NCBI GenBank assembly: GCA_947598205.1
Contig: CANQFB010000003.1
Span: 62,001 to 126,000, forward strand
Origin: an uncultured Clostridia bacterium
GTDB lineage: Bacteria; Bacillota; Clostridia; Christensenellales; Borkfalkiaceae
Direction: 5' to 3'
DNA: 64,000 nucleotides
The position numbers were made by a program, and so were the translations under genes. Shown in pieces: positions 10,117-18,005 of the stretch. The number at the start of each line of letters is the position of its first letter. Within the stretch, counting starts at the first letter, position 1. Under the pieces are notes generated by a model that was given only the letters and a program-made list of their open reading frames with translations, did no database searches and was not told the origin of the DNA.

Positions 10117-10240
10117 GCCTCTTTTTAGAAGCAAGCAGGTCGAGGAGCGCGCGGATTTCCCGACGGGAATTTACTAAAAGGTAAATGACCGAGGGAAAAC
10201 GCAAGCGCGACAAAGAGATGCGCCGCTTATAGAAAGAGGC
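10117..10240 (+). repeat. Hairpin repeat unit B
   Basis: Terminal arms GCCTCTTT (10117-10124) and AAAGAGGC (10233-10240) pair, and the right arm lies inside the last codons of queA. The central hairpin is TTTAC / GTAAA (10170-10185), followed by TGACCGAGGG. Confidence 0.75.
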
Positions 10241-11246
10241 AGGCGTCGCCGAAAGAGAAAAAGCGGTAGCGTTCCCTTACGGCCACTTCATAGATGTGCA
10301 AAATCTCTTCGCGGGAGCAGAGACAGGAAACGAGCATCAGAAGGGTGCTCTCGGGCAGGTGAAAATTGGTGATGAGCGCATCGACGCATTTCATCTTATA
10401 AGGGGGGTACAAAAAGATGCTCGTCTCCCCCTTTCCCGCGTGAACGAGGCCACCCATGTCCGCGACGGATTCGAGCGTTCGCACCGAAGTCGTACCCACG
10501 CAGACGATGCGTCTCCCCTCTTTTTTGGCGCGGTTGACGGCGTCGGCGGCCTCCTCCGAGACCTCGTAGTATTCACTGTGCATCACATGGCTCTCGACTT
10601 CTTCCACCTTGACGGGGCGGAAGGTCCCGAGCCCGACGTGCAACAAAACTTCGACCACTTCGACGCCCTTTTCTTTGATCTTTTGCAAAAGTTCGGGGGT
10701 GAAGTGCAGTCCCGCCGTGGGTGCGGCGGCCGAGCCGTTTTCCTTGGAATATACCGTCTGATAGCGTTCGGGATCGGCAAGTTTTTCGTGGATATAGGGG
10801 GGAAGGGGCATACTGCCCGCGCGGGAGAGCACGTCCTCGAACGTCCCTTCAAAGAAGAATTTTATATGCCGTTCGCCCGTCTCGGTCACGGAGAGAACTT
10901 CGAGGGAGAGCTCGTCGTTCACTCGGAGTTTCGTGCCCGCCCTGCACTTTTTGCCCGGCTTTACGAGCGCCTCCCATGTATCGAGGCCGAGGCGCTTCAA
11001 AAGCAAGATTTCCACCCTTCCTCCCGACATGGTATGGCCAAAGAGCCTCGCAGGAAGCACGCGCGTGCGGTTCAGGACGAGTACGTCGCCCGCCTTGAGA
11101 TAATCGGCGACGTCGCGGAAAATCTTATGCTCGATCTTTTTCGTATCCCTGTGATAGACCAAAAGCCGCGACGAATCTCGCGGCTCGGCGGGGGTTTGGG
11201 CGATCAGTTCTTCGGGCAGGTCGTAATAAAAATCCGAGGTCTTCAT
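10227..11246 (-). CDS. queA: S-adenosylmethionine:tRNA ribosyltransferase-isomerase
   Basis: QueA transfers and isomerises the ribosyl group of SAM onto preQ1-tRNA to give epoxyqueuosine-tRNA. The 339 residues match family length from [20 protein letters not shown] to the C-terminal [14 protein letters not shown]. Conserved blocks [22 protein letters not shown] and TTSVRTLES are present. The gene starts 2 bp after the ruvB stop and belongs to the ruvC-ruvA-ruvB-queA run. Its final codons double as the right arm of repeat unit B and exist in two further copies downstream. Confidence 0.97.
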   Translation of the reverse strand: MKTSDFYYDLPEELIAQTPAEPRDSSRLLVYHRDTKKIEHKIFRDVADYLKAGDVLVLNRTRVLPARLFGHTMSGGRVEILLLKRLGLDTWEALVKPGKKCRAGTKLRVNDELSLEVLSVTETGERHIKFFFEGTFEDVLSRAGSMPLPPYIHEKLADPERYQTVYSKENGSAAAPTAGLHFTPELLQKIKEKGVEVVEVLLHVGLGTFRPVKVEEVESHVMHSEYYEVSEEAADAVNRAKKEGRRIVCVGTTSVRTLESVADMGGLVHAGKGETSIFLYPPYKMKCVDALITNFHLPESTLLMLVSCLCSREEILHIYEVAVRERYRFFSFGDACLFL

Positions 11247-11248
11247 GG

Positions 11249-12304
11249 TCAGTCTTTATCAAATACGCTCATCTGGCGGCGTACCGCCTCGGGCATCTTC
11301 ACGCCCATGTGTTCATAGCCGCCCTTCAGGCACACTCTCCCCCGCGGGGTGCGGGCGATAAAGCCGAGTTGCAGAAGATAGGGCTCGTAAATATCTTCAA
11401 TCGTGCCGACGTCTTCGTTGATGGTCGCGGCGAGGGTATCCAGCCCCGCAGGCCCGCCGTTGAACTTCTCGATGAGGGCGCGAAGAAGGTTCCTGTCCGT
11501 CTCGTCGAGGCCGAGTTCGTCGATCTCCATGCGGCGGAGGGCGGCCTCTGCGTCCCGCTTCCCGACGGCGGTGCTTCCCATGACGGCGGAAAAATCCCGC
11601 ACGCGTTTTAAGAGCCTGTTCGCGATACGGGGCGTCCCGCGAGACCTTCTCGCGATCTCATACGCCCCCTCCTCCTCGATGGAGATGCCGAGCGTCCTTG
11701 CGGAGCGGTCGACAATGCGCTTGAGCTCCTCTGGGGTGTACATATCCAAGCGGCACATGATGCCGAAGCGGTCGCGGAGGGGCGAGGAGAGCATGCCCGC
11801 GCGCGTCGTAGCGCCGATGAGGGTAAAACGCTTGAGTGAAAAGCGGATGTTCCGCGCCGAAGGGCCCTTCCCCACGATGATGTCGAGGGCGTAGTCCTCC
11901 ATGGCGGAATAGAGGATCTCCTCCACCTGATGGTTGAGGCGGTGGATCTCGTCGATGAAGAGGATATCCCCCTCGTTGAGGTTGGTGAGGATGGCCGCGA
12001 GATCGCCCGAACGCTCGATGGCGGGCCCGCTCGTGACCTTGATCTGCGTGCCCATCGTGTTCGCGATGATATGGGCGAGCGTCGTCTTGCCGAGGCCGGG
12101 AGGCCCGTATAAAAGAACGTGGTCCAAGGCTTCGCCGCGCGCCTTTGCCGCGGCGATATAGACGGCGAGGTTTTCCTTCACCTTGTCCTGCCCGACGTAT
12201 TCCTCCATCGTCTTGGGGCGAAGGATATTCTCCTCGATGTCGTATTCGCTCTTTGTGCTCGCAAGAAGCCTTCCCTCTTCAAAAGTATCGTCGTCGTCAA
12301 ACAT
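11249..12304 (-). CDS. ruvB: Holliday junction branch migration ATPase RuvB
   Basis: RuvB is the hexameric motor that drives branch migration of Holliday junctions with RuvA. The 351-residue protein shows Walker [10 protein letters not shown], Walker [11 protein letters not shown], sensor 1 [18 protein letters not shown] with its arginine finger, and the C-terminal winged helix ending [15 protein letters not shown]. Length and motif order are standard. It lies 19 bp after ruvA and 2 bp before queA. Confidence 0.98.
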   Translation of the reverse strand: MFDDDDTFEEGRLLASTKSEYDIEENILRPKTMEEYVGQDKVKENLAVYIAAAKARGEALDHVLLYGPPGLGKTTLAHIIANTMGTQIKVTSGPAIERSGDLAAILTNLNEGDILFIDEIHRLNHQVEEILYSAMEDYALDIIVGKGPSARNIRFSLKRFTLIGATTRAGMLSSPLRDRFGIMCRLDMYTPEELKRIVDRSARTLGISIEEEGAYEIARRSRGTPRIANRLLKRVRDFSAVMGSTAVGKRDAEAALRRMEIDELGLDETDRNLLRALIEKFNGGPAGLDTLAATINEDVGTIEDIYEPYLLQLGFIARTPRGRVCLKGGYEHMGVKMPEAVRRQMSVFDKD

Positions 12305-12323
12305 ACCGCTCTCCTACCTTTTG

Positions 12324-12926
12324 TTACATTCCGCGAAGGGCGGCAGAGATGATCTCCTCCACCGTCTTTGCGCCGCCGCTCTTTGCGCGGGCGACGGCCT
12401 GCGCGCTCTCCTGCTTTGTGAATCCCAGCCCCATGAGGGCGGAAACTGCATCGTCATCTTCAGACATGGTAGGCACGGAGATCCTCCCGCCCACCGTTTC
12501 ACTGCCCAAGATCTCGTCTGCGGAGATCTTGCCGTGGAGTTCCAGAATGATGCGCTCGGCGAGCTTTTTGCCCACCCCCTTCGCCGCCGCCAGCCGTTTT
12601 GCGTCGGCCATGGCGATGGCCTCGGAGACCTCGTAGGGCCGCATGGAGGAGAGGATGGCGATGGCCATCTTCGCGCCCACGCCCTGCACCGAAGTGAGCC
12701 GCAAGAAGAGCTCCTTCTCCGCGGGATCGGCAAAGCCGAAGAGGGTGAACCCGTCTTCCTTCACCTGCAAATAGGTGTAGACCTCGCCCTCTTCGCCCGT
12801 CTTCACGCCCGAAAGGCGGGAGAAAGCCGCGCCCGAACAGACGACCTCGTATCCCACGCCGCCCACTTCCAAAAGCACATAGTCGGGGGAAATGTATTTA
12901 ATTTTTCCTTTCAGATAACCTATCAT
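12324..12926 (-). CDS. ruvA: Holliday junction DNA-binding protein RuvA
   Basis: RuvA binds four-way junctions and loads RuvB. The 200-residue protein has the N-terminal OB fold (MIGYLKGKIKYISPDYVLLE), two helix-hairpin-helix motifs (VQGVGAKMAIAIL and AKGVGKKLAERIILEL) and the C-terminal RuvB-contact domain (VSALMGLGFTKQESAQAVA). ruvC lies upstream after a 157-bp gap that holds a repeat hairpin. Confidence 0.97.
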   Translation of the reverse strand: MIGYLKGKIKYISPDYVLLEVGGVGYEVVCSGAAFSRLSGVKTGEEGEVYTYLQVKEDGFTLFGFADPAEKELFLRLTSVQGVGAKMAIAILSSMRPYEVSEAIAMADAKRLAAAKGVGKKLAERIILELHGKISADEILGSETVGGRISVPTMSEDDDAVSALMGLGFTKQESAQAVARAKSGGAKTVEEIISAALRGM

Positions 12927-13033
12927 AAATCACCTTTTTTTCACAAATTTCTTTTGATAGAAGCCCCCTGCGGGGCAAAATGCGGGCAAAGAAATTTGCG
13001 AGGGTTAAGTATCGACGTCTCAAAGCGTTATCA

Positions 13034-13076
13034 GCCACGCAAGGCGTGACAGCTTCTCCCTTGCAAAGGGAGAAGC
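13034..13076. repeat. Dispersed hairpin repeat between ruvC and ruvA
   Basis: GCCACGC-AAG-GCGTGAC is followed by the hairpin GCTTCTCCC-ttgcaa-GGGAGAAGC. The phrase TGACAGCTTCTC(C/A)CTTG recurs at 30222-30250, so this is a dispersed noncoding repeat. It may act as a partial terminator inside the ruv operon. Confidence 0.6.
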
Positions 13077-13083
13077 CTTTCCC

Positions 13084-13581
13084 TTACTTCACGCCGAAGA
13101 GGCTCGAAAACCTGCTCGTGAACGCATGGCAGAGGGCGACGGCGAGGGCGTCGGCCGCGTCGTCGGGACGGGGAATGGTTTTCAGGCGCAGATGGGATTG
13201 TACGCACCGCATCATCTGCACCTTGTCGGCGCCGCCCCAGCCCGTGAGCGCCTGTTTGATCTGGTTGGGCGTGTATTCAAAAATTTTCCCGCAACGCTTG
13301 TTGCAGGTGAGAAGCATCACCCCGCGCGCATGGGCGACGGCGATGCCCGTCGTCACGTTCTTGGAGAAGAAGAGCTCCTCCATCGCCGCCTCTTCGGGCT
13401 GAAATCTATCGAAGAGCGCGTTGACCCCCTCCTCTAAAATACAGAGGCGGACGGGAAAATTTTCGCTTGCGGGCGTCTTGACGACGCCATAGTCCACCGC
13501 CGAGCAGTTCCCGCGCGCGTCCTTCTCGATGACGCCGTATCCCATCGTACCGTAGCCGGGGTCGAGCCCTAAAATTATCAT
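13084..13581 (-). CDS. ruvC: Holliday junction resolvase RuvC
   Basis: RuvC is the endonuclease that cuts Holliday junctions. The 165-residue protein opens MIILGLDPGYGTMGYGV with the first catalytic Asp at position 7. It continues with MEELFFSKN, which carries the second acidic residue, and ends with the DDAADALAVALCHA block that carries the remaining acidic pair. Length is standard. A good promoter stands 7 bp upstream, so ruvC heads the ruvC-ruvA-ruvB-queA operon, though the repeat hairpin interrupts it. Confidence 0.97.
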   Translation of the reverse strand: MIILGLDPGYGTMGYGVIEKDARGNCSAVDYGVVKTPASENFPVRLCILEEGVNALFDRFQPEEAAMEELFFSKNVTTGIAVAHARGVMLLTCNKRCGKIFEYTPNQIKQALTGWGGADKVQMMRCVQSHLRLKTIPRPDDAADALAVALCHAFTSRFSSLFGVK

Positions 13582-13587
13582 ACTTTT

Positions 13588-13616
13588 ATTTTACTGAAAA
13601 GCGGGCGCGCTGTCAA
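13588..13616 (-). promoter_or_regulatory. SigA-type promoter for ruvC operon
   Basis: On the minus strand TTGACA (13616-13611), a 17-bp spacer and TAAAAT (13593-13588). Its position so near the ATG implies a very short leader. Confidence 0.75.
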
Positions 13617-13648
13617 GGGCTTTTTTCGGGCGATTTGCGCCCCTCCTC

Positions 13649-13677
13649 TTGCACTTCGGAAAAAACTGTGATACACT
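13649..13677 (+). promoter_or_regulatory. SigA-type promoter for galE
   Basis: TTGCAC, a 17-bp spacer and TACACT, 31 bp before the galE start. Confidence 0.65.
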
Positions 13678-13708
13678 TACGGGGAAGAATTTTCAAGCGG
13701 AGGCAACT

Positions 13709-14722
13709 ATGAGGATCCTCGTTACGGGCGGAGCGGGCTACATCGGCAGCCACACCGCTGTCGAACTGTTGGAGGCGGGGCATGAGGTCGTCGTCATCGA
13801 CAACCTTTGCAATGCGAGCCGCAAGGCGATCGACCGCGTGGAAGAGATCACGAAAAAGAAGGTCGTCTTCTACGAAAACGACGTGAGAGACCGCGCCGCG
13901 CTGGAGCTCATCTTCACCGCGCACGACATCGATTGGGTCATCCACTTCGCGGGGCTCAAGGCCGTGGGCGAGAGTGTGCGCGAACCCCTCAAATATTACG
14001 ATAATAATCTCTCCTGTACCCTCGTCCTTCTCGAGACCATGCAGAAATTCGGGGTGAAAAAGATCGTCTTCTCCTCTTCGGCGACTGTCTATGGCGACCC
14101 TGCCGAACTTCCCCTCAAAGAGACGAGCAAACTCAATCCCACGTCCAACCCCTACGGGACGACCAAACTCATGCAGGAGCGCATCCTTCAGGATCTCTAT
14201 GCGGCAGACGGAAGTTGGAGCGTGGTCCTCCTCCGCTATTTCAATCCCGTGGGCGCGCATATAAGCGGGCTCATCGGCGAAGATCCCAACGGCATCCCCA
14301 ACAATCTCATGCCCTATGTGGCGCAGGTCGCGAGCGGGAAGCTCGAAAAGATCAGGGTGTTCGGCGACGACTATCCGACCCCCGACGGGACGGGCGTGCG
14401 CGACTATATCCACGTCGTAGACCTCGCGAAGGGACATACCGCCGCCATCGGAAAGTGCAACGCTCCGGGCGTGTATCTCTACAACCTCGGCACGGGAAGG
14501 GGATACAGCGTCTTCGAGATGATCCATGCCTTCGAGCAGGCGTGCGGAAAGAAGCTCCCCTATGAGGTGACGAAAAGAAGGGAGGGCGACCTTCCCATCT
14601 ACTACGGTTCTCCCGAAAAGGCGGAAAAAGAACTCGGCTGGCATGCGGAGCGCGGCGTCTTCGAGATGTGCCGCGACCAATGGAATTGGCAGAGGCGCAA
14701 CCCGAACGGATACGAAATATAA
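13709..14722 (+). CDS. galE: UDP-glucose 4-epimerase
   Basis: GalE interconverts UDP-glucose and UDP-galactose using bound NAD. The start at 13709 has GCGGAGG 5 nt before it, giving 337 residues. The N-terminal MRILVTGGAGYIGSHTAVEL is the Rossmann NAD motif. FSSSATVYG carries the catalytic Ser/Thr, and NPYGTTK holds the catalytic Tyr-x-x-x-Lys pair. GVRDYIHVVDLA is the usual C-terminal mark. A terminator follows, and the next gene is a lipid-type glycosyltransferase that could use either UDP sugar. Confidence 0.96.
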   Translation: MRILVTGGAGYIGSHTAVELLEAGHEVVVIDNLCNASRKAIDRVEEITKKKVVFYENDVRDRAALELIFTAHDIDWVIHFAGLKAVGESVREPLKYYDNNLSCTLVLLETMQKFGVKKIVFSSSATVYGDPAELPLKETSKLNPTSNPYGTTKLMQERILQDLYAADGSWSVVLLRYFNPVGAHISGLIGEDPNGIPNNLMPYVAQVASGKLEKIRVFGDDYPTPDGTGVRDYIHVVDLAKGHTAAIGKCNAPGVYLYNLGTGRGYSVFEMIHAFEQACGKKLPYEVTKRREGDLPIYYGSPEKAEKELGWHAERGVFEMCRDQWNWQRRNPNGYEI

Positions 14723-14727
14723 GCGAG

Positions 14728-14755
14728 AATGCCGTCATCTATGGCGGCATTTTTT
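14728..14755 (+). terminator. Terminator after galE
   Basis: AATGCCGTCAT / ATGGCGGCATT stem with a 2-nt loop followed by six T. Confidence 0.85.
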
Positions 14756-14795
14756 CTTGGCCTTTTTGCGTTTTCCCTTTTTTAGCGCAGACAGG

Positions 14796-14824
14796 TTGAC
14801 AAAGGGCGATCTCTATTGTAAAAT
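14796..14824 (+). promoter_or_regulatory. SigA-type promoter for the glycosyltransferase
   Basis: TTGACA, a 17-bp spacer and TAAAAT, 30 bp before the ATG at 14855. Confidence 0.8.
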
Positions 14825-14854
14825 AAAACGGAATCCAACGGAACGAAGGAACTT

Positions 14855-16345
14855 ATGGAGCAGAAACAAAAGCCACGCGTGCTCGTCGCCTATGTCGAAG
14901 CCGGAATGGGGCACATCGTCAGCGCACAGGCGATCTCGGAGGCATTGAAAAAGAATCACGGCGAAGAGATCGAGGTCATCGACCGCTATATTCTGCGCGA
15001 CAGCGACGATCCCCTTCTCAAAAAGTACGAGAATTATCTCGTGCATAACGTGCAGATGTGTTCCAAATATCCCGCATTCGGCGATATACAGATCTCTTCC
15101 ATGCACCTCTTCGGCGCGCAGAATACCTTGAAATTCGTGCACGGCACGGTATTTGCCTCGCAGGTACAGGCGACCGTGAAGGAATACCAAAAATTTTCGC
15201 CCGACGCCATCGTGTGCACGCATTACTTCCTTCTGCACGCGGCGGTGAAATATAAGATGCAGGTCGATCCCAAAGTCGTCGTCATCGCCTACTGCCCCGA
15301 TAACAACGTCCACGGCTGGTGGGACAACCGTGCCGACGTGATCTATACCAACAATCCCCTCGCGACCAAGCAGGCCTACGCGCTCAAATTCCCCAACGGG
15401 CACGTGCGGGAGGCCTTCTATCCCACCCGCTCGGAGGTGGTGGAATCCAACGAGACAAAGGAATATTACCGCGAAAAATTCGGCATTCCGCGCGAAAAAT
15501 TTGCCGTCGTGGTGGCGGACGGCGTGTATGCCAAGGCCAAGGCGAAGAGCGTGTGCAATGAGCTCATGAAGTCGGACATGCCCCTCACCGTTTGTCTCCT
15601 CGCGGGGAAAAACGACGCGCTCAAAGCGGAATTTGAGGAGAAGGCAAAGCACACGAAACCCAACATCACCCTCCTGTGCTTCGGCTTCCTGCAGAACGCG
15701 CCCCAGCTCTACGGCGCATGCGATCTCTTCATCACGAAGGCGGGCCCCAACGCCATTTTAGACAGCGTGATGATGGATACCCCGCTCATCATCGACTACT
15801 GCGCCTCCCCCATCGAGCGCGCCACGAAGAAGCTCTTTTCCAAACACTATCAATGCGGCTATTACACCACCCGTCCCCGCCGCATCCGCAAATATGTGGA
15901 ATCCTTCATCGCCGATCCTTCCTCCCTCGAGAAGATGAGAAGTTCCCTCTCCTATTTCGATAAGAACAAGAACGGCGCGGGAAAGATTGCCGACGACATC
16001 GCCGAGATCCTGCAAAACGGCGACGAGCGCATGACCCGCATCCTGCATGAAGAGGAACGGGCGGTCTCAAAGCTCTTCGACAAGGCGAAGGAGAAGAAGC
16101 GGGACAGGGCGGACAAAAAGATCCAAGCCCTCGAGGAGGCCGCGGCAACCAAAAAGAGCAGGACGGACGATCCTTCCCTTCAAAAAAAGATCGGCCGCAA
16201 CGCCCAAAAACGCATCTCGGCCGTGAAAAGGCGCACCGAGCGGGAGATCGCGAAGATCTCCAAAAAGGAAAAGAAGATCGCCGAAAAGATCTACAGCGGC
16301 AGGGCGAGCAAATACCTCGCAAAGGCCGTTTCGGATAAGGAATAG
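14855..16345 (+). CDS. MGDG-synthase-like glycosyltransferase (GT28 type)
   Basis: A 496-residue GT-B fold enzyme resembling monogalactosyl/processive diacylglycerol glucosyltransferases such as UgtP. The N-terminal domain opens PRVLVAYVEAGMGHIVSAQA, the glycine-rich acceptor-side loop. The donor domain carries CFGFLQNAPQLYGACDLFIT, then KAGPNAILDSVMMDTPLII, the nucleotide-sugar binding region. The probable role is a membrane glycolipid precursor made from UDP-glucose or UDP-galactose; galE next door fits but does not prove it. The last 110 residues are an added, highly basic and coiled-coil-like tail (KKRDRADKKIQALEEAAA and so on) that could bind anionic membrane. The substrate is not determined by sequence. 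Confidence 0.8.
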   Translation: MEQKQKPRVLVAYVEAGMGHIVSAQAISEALKKNHGEEIEVIDRYILRDSDDPLLKKYENYLVHNVQMCSKYPAFGDIQISSMHLFGAQNTLKFVHGTVFASQVQATVKEYQKFSPDAIVCTHYFLLHAAVKYKMQVDPKVVVIAYCPDNNVHGWWDNRADVIYTNNPLATKQAYALKFPNGHVREAFYPTRSEVVESNETKEYYREKFGIPREKFAVVVADGVYAKAKAKSVCNELMKSDMPLTVCLLAGKNDALKAEFEEKAKHTKPNITLLCFGFLQNAPQLYGACDLFITKAGPNAILDSVMMDTPLIIDYCASPIERATKKLFSKHYQCGYYTTRPRRIRKYVESFIADPSSLEKMRSSLSYFDKNKNGAGKIADDIAEILQNGDERMTRILHEEERAVSKLFDKAKEKKRDRADKKIQALEEAAATKKSRTDDPSLQKKIGRNAQKRISAVKRRTEREIAKISKKEKKIAEKIYSGRASKYLAKAVSDKE

Positions 16346-16360
16346 TTCATCGAACAAAAA

Positions 16361-16382
16361 GCCTCCCCGCGGGAGGCTTTTT
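16361..16382 (+). terminator. Terminator after the glycosyltransferase
   Basis: GCCTCCC-cgc-GGGAGGC followed by five T. Confidence 0.9.
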
Positions 16383-16468
16383 CGCTTTCGGCAAAATCTC
16401 CGCTCTTCATGCAAAATTTGTATCTCTGATCGCGCGGGGAAGGCATACCATAGGGCATAGAGGTGAAT

Positions 16469-17257
16469 ATGCAACTTTCAAGTCTTCCCGGAAAAGAAAT
16501 ACTCTCCCCCACGGGCGAGGCGCTGGGCTATATCGTCGCCGCCCGCCCCACAAAGGACCTTTCGAGGCTCGCATGTCTCGTCGCCGCAGACGGCGAAGAG
16601 GAGGAATTTTTCATCCCCGCCCGCGCCGTGCTCTCCATGGACGACGCCGTGATTGCGGGCAAGGCGCGCATGAGCGCCCCCACGGGGACGGAATCCCCCA
16701 TCGGCAAGGCCATCTTCTCCTATTCGGGGGAATATCTCGGCACGGTCTGCGATCTTCTCTTCGGCGACGGATCGGAGGCCATCCTCGTCGTCACGAAGGA
16801 GGGCGTGCGGACGACGGCCGCGGCCGAATGCGCCATCTTGGGGGAACACACCGTGCTCTATCTCGATAAACAATCGCGGGACGCCGCGGCAAGGAGCGGC
16901 GCGGCGCGAAAATCCGCCGCACCCCGCACCACGCACCGCGAGAAAAGGGAGAGCGCGCCCGTCCCTTCCGCCCCTGCCGCCCCTTCCGAAGCGAAAGGCC
17001 CTGCGGAGGAAATTTCTGCCGCACAGACGAAAAACGAGACCCCCATGTCCGCGGAGGTCCCTTCAAAACCGCAATCCGTCCAGCTGATGAGCCGCACCGA
17101 TCTCTTGGGCAGGATCGTCAAAAAGAGCGTCTTCGACGACCGAGGCGAACCCGTCGCCCTAGCGGGGGAACGCATCACCCCCGCCCATCTCGCCCGCGCC
17201 CGCCTCGCGGGGCGTCTGCTCGCCCTCTCGGTCAACACGATCACCCTGCTTCGATAA
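16469..17257 (+). CDS. Two-PRC-barrel protein of unknown role
   Basis: The 262-residue protein starts at the ATG at 16469, which stands just after AGAGGTGA; a GTG six bases earlier is possible. The first 75 residues form one PRC-barrel-like unit (LPGKEILSPTGEALGYIVAA). Residues about 76-130 form a second one (GKAIFSYSGEYLGTVCDLLF). The middle (about 135-205) is Ala/Pro/Glu-rich and probably disordered. The C-terminus (LLGRIVKKSVFDDRGEPVAL) looks like part of a third barrel. PRC barrels occur in RimM, photosynthetic H subunits and sporulation-linked YlmC/YmxH proteins. No specific function can be assigned. Confidence 0.75.
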   Translation: MQLSSLPGKEILSPTGEALGYIVAARPTKDLSRLACLVAADGEEEEFFIPARAVLSMDDAVIAGKARMSAPTGTESPIGKAIFSYSGEYLGTVCDLLFGDGSEAILVVTKEGVRTTAAAECAILGEHTVLYLDKQSRDAAARSGAARKSAAPRTTHREKRESAPVPSAPAAPSEAKGPAEEISAAQTKNETPMSAEVPSKPQSVQLMSRTDLLGRIVKKSVFDDRGEPVALAGERITPAHLARARLAGRLLALSVNTITLLR

Positions 17258-17263
17258 AAAATC

Positions 17264-17294
17264 TGCCGCAGAAGGACCTCTTCCCTCTGCGGCA
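17264..17294. terminator. Hairpin between convergent genes
   Basis: TGCCGCAGA / TCTGCGGCA stem with a 13-nt loop. The T-runs are weak on both sides, so it is probably a bidirectional terminator. Confidence 0.55.
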
Positions 17295-17302
17295 ACTTTC
17301 TT

Positions 17303-17929
17303 CTATAATTTATATTTGGCCGTCATCTTCAGAATGGAAGCGAGGCAATCCCCCAGCGCATTCAGCTCCGCCTCGGTGAGCGGCCCTGCGCCGTATGCGG
17401 CGAGCGTGCGGGAGAGCGCCTCCACTTCCAAGCGGTCGGCGGGCGTGAGCGCGCATTTTTTGAGCCGCCCGAGCATCTCTTCCGCATATTTCAACTGCAT
17501 GCCCCTCTCCTTTGCGGAGGCGACGGGCGTATCTTCCTCGAATTTGCAAACCTTGGGCGGAACGGAAGGCCTGTGCGCGGGCGTCTCCTGTGCCGAAGGG
17601 GTGCAAAACTTCTGATACATGCGCTCATCGCGCGAGAGCTTTTTTCTCCTTGCGCGCCTGTGCCTCGGGCAGAAATACACAAACCGCAAAAGGGCGGCCA
17701 GCGCGGCATAGAGCCCTAAAAAGGCGAAGGCCTCCGAGAGCGCCCCGCGTGCGCATAGCAGGGTGAACGACGCCCCGCCAAGGGCGATCGCGACATAGGG
17801 ATACGCCCCCCTTCCGCCCAAAAAATAGGTGACGACGGTGAAGGCAACGAGCACTGCGGGATAGAGAAAAAGCGGCGCCCACGCGGGGATGGACGCGAGG
17901 GCGGAAAGAATGGCTTGAAATGCTTGCAT
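17303..17929 (-). CDS. Uncharacterised membrane protein
   Basis: No family was recognised. The start at 17929 (MQAFQAILSAL) follows GTGGGAG, giving 208 residues. The first 90 residues contain three probable membrane helices. A basic stretch (RHRRARRKKLSRDER) follows, and then a soluble C-terminal half with a helical segment (LKYAEEMLGRLKKCALTPADR). The topology suggests a membrane anchor with a cytoplasmic helical domain. It lies between the PRC-barrel gene (convergent) and addA (upstream on the same strand, 76 bp). Confidence 0.6.
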   Translation of the reverse strand: MQAFQAILSALASIPAWAPLFLYPAVLVAFTVVTYFLGGRGAYPYVAIALGGASFTLLCARGALSEAFAFLGLYAALAALLRFVYFCPRHRRARRKKLSRDERMYQKFCTPSAQETPAHRPSVPPKVCKFEEDTPVASAKERGMQLKYAEEMLGRLKKCALTPADRLEVEALSRTLAAYGAGPLTEAELNALGDCLASILKMTAKYKL

Positions 17930-18005
17930 GGCGAACTCCCACTCAAGGATAGCCAAATTGCAAACGCGAATGAGGGCTTTTCATGCCGAAGCATGGCAAG
18001 AAATG

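Larger units (their letters stand above)
9917..10250 (+). repeat. Two tandem ~155-bp units bounded by three copies of the queA tail
   Basis: Read on the minus strand, the last eight codons of queA (GDACLFL plus stop, 10250-10227) recur at 10096-10073 and 9940-9917. The spacings are 154 and 156 bp. The copies differ by five or six bases, all synonymous. Between them lie two related units with inverted-repeat ends. This fills the 387-bp gap between queA and the toxin-antitoxin promoter; no convincing gene is present. A third relative of the unit stands at 47161-47283. Confidence 0.85.

Noticed and set aside
9783..10184. Plus-strand repeat peptide (YKNKHASP, YVTKER)
   Set aside because: Stems covary between units in a way that preserves pairing, not peptide, and the frame starts inside the antitoxin gene.
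9917..10250. CRISPR array or integron attC array
   Set aside because: There are only three repeats of 24 bases with related, not unique, spacers; no cas genes, no integron integrase and no attC R-box consensus.
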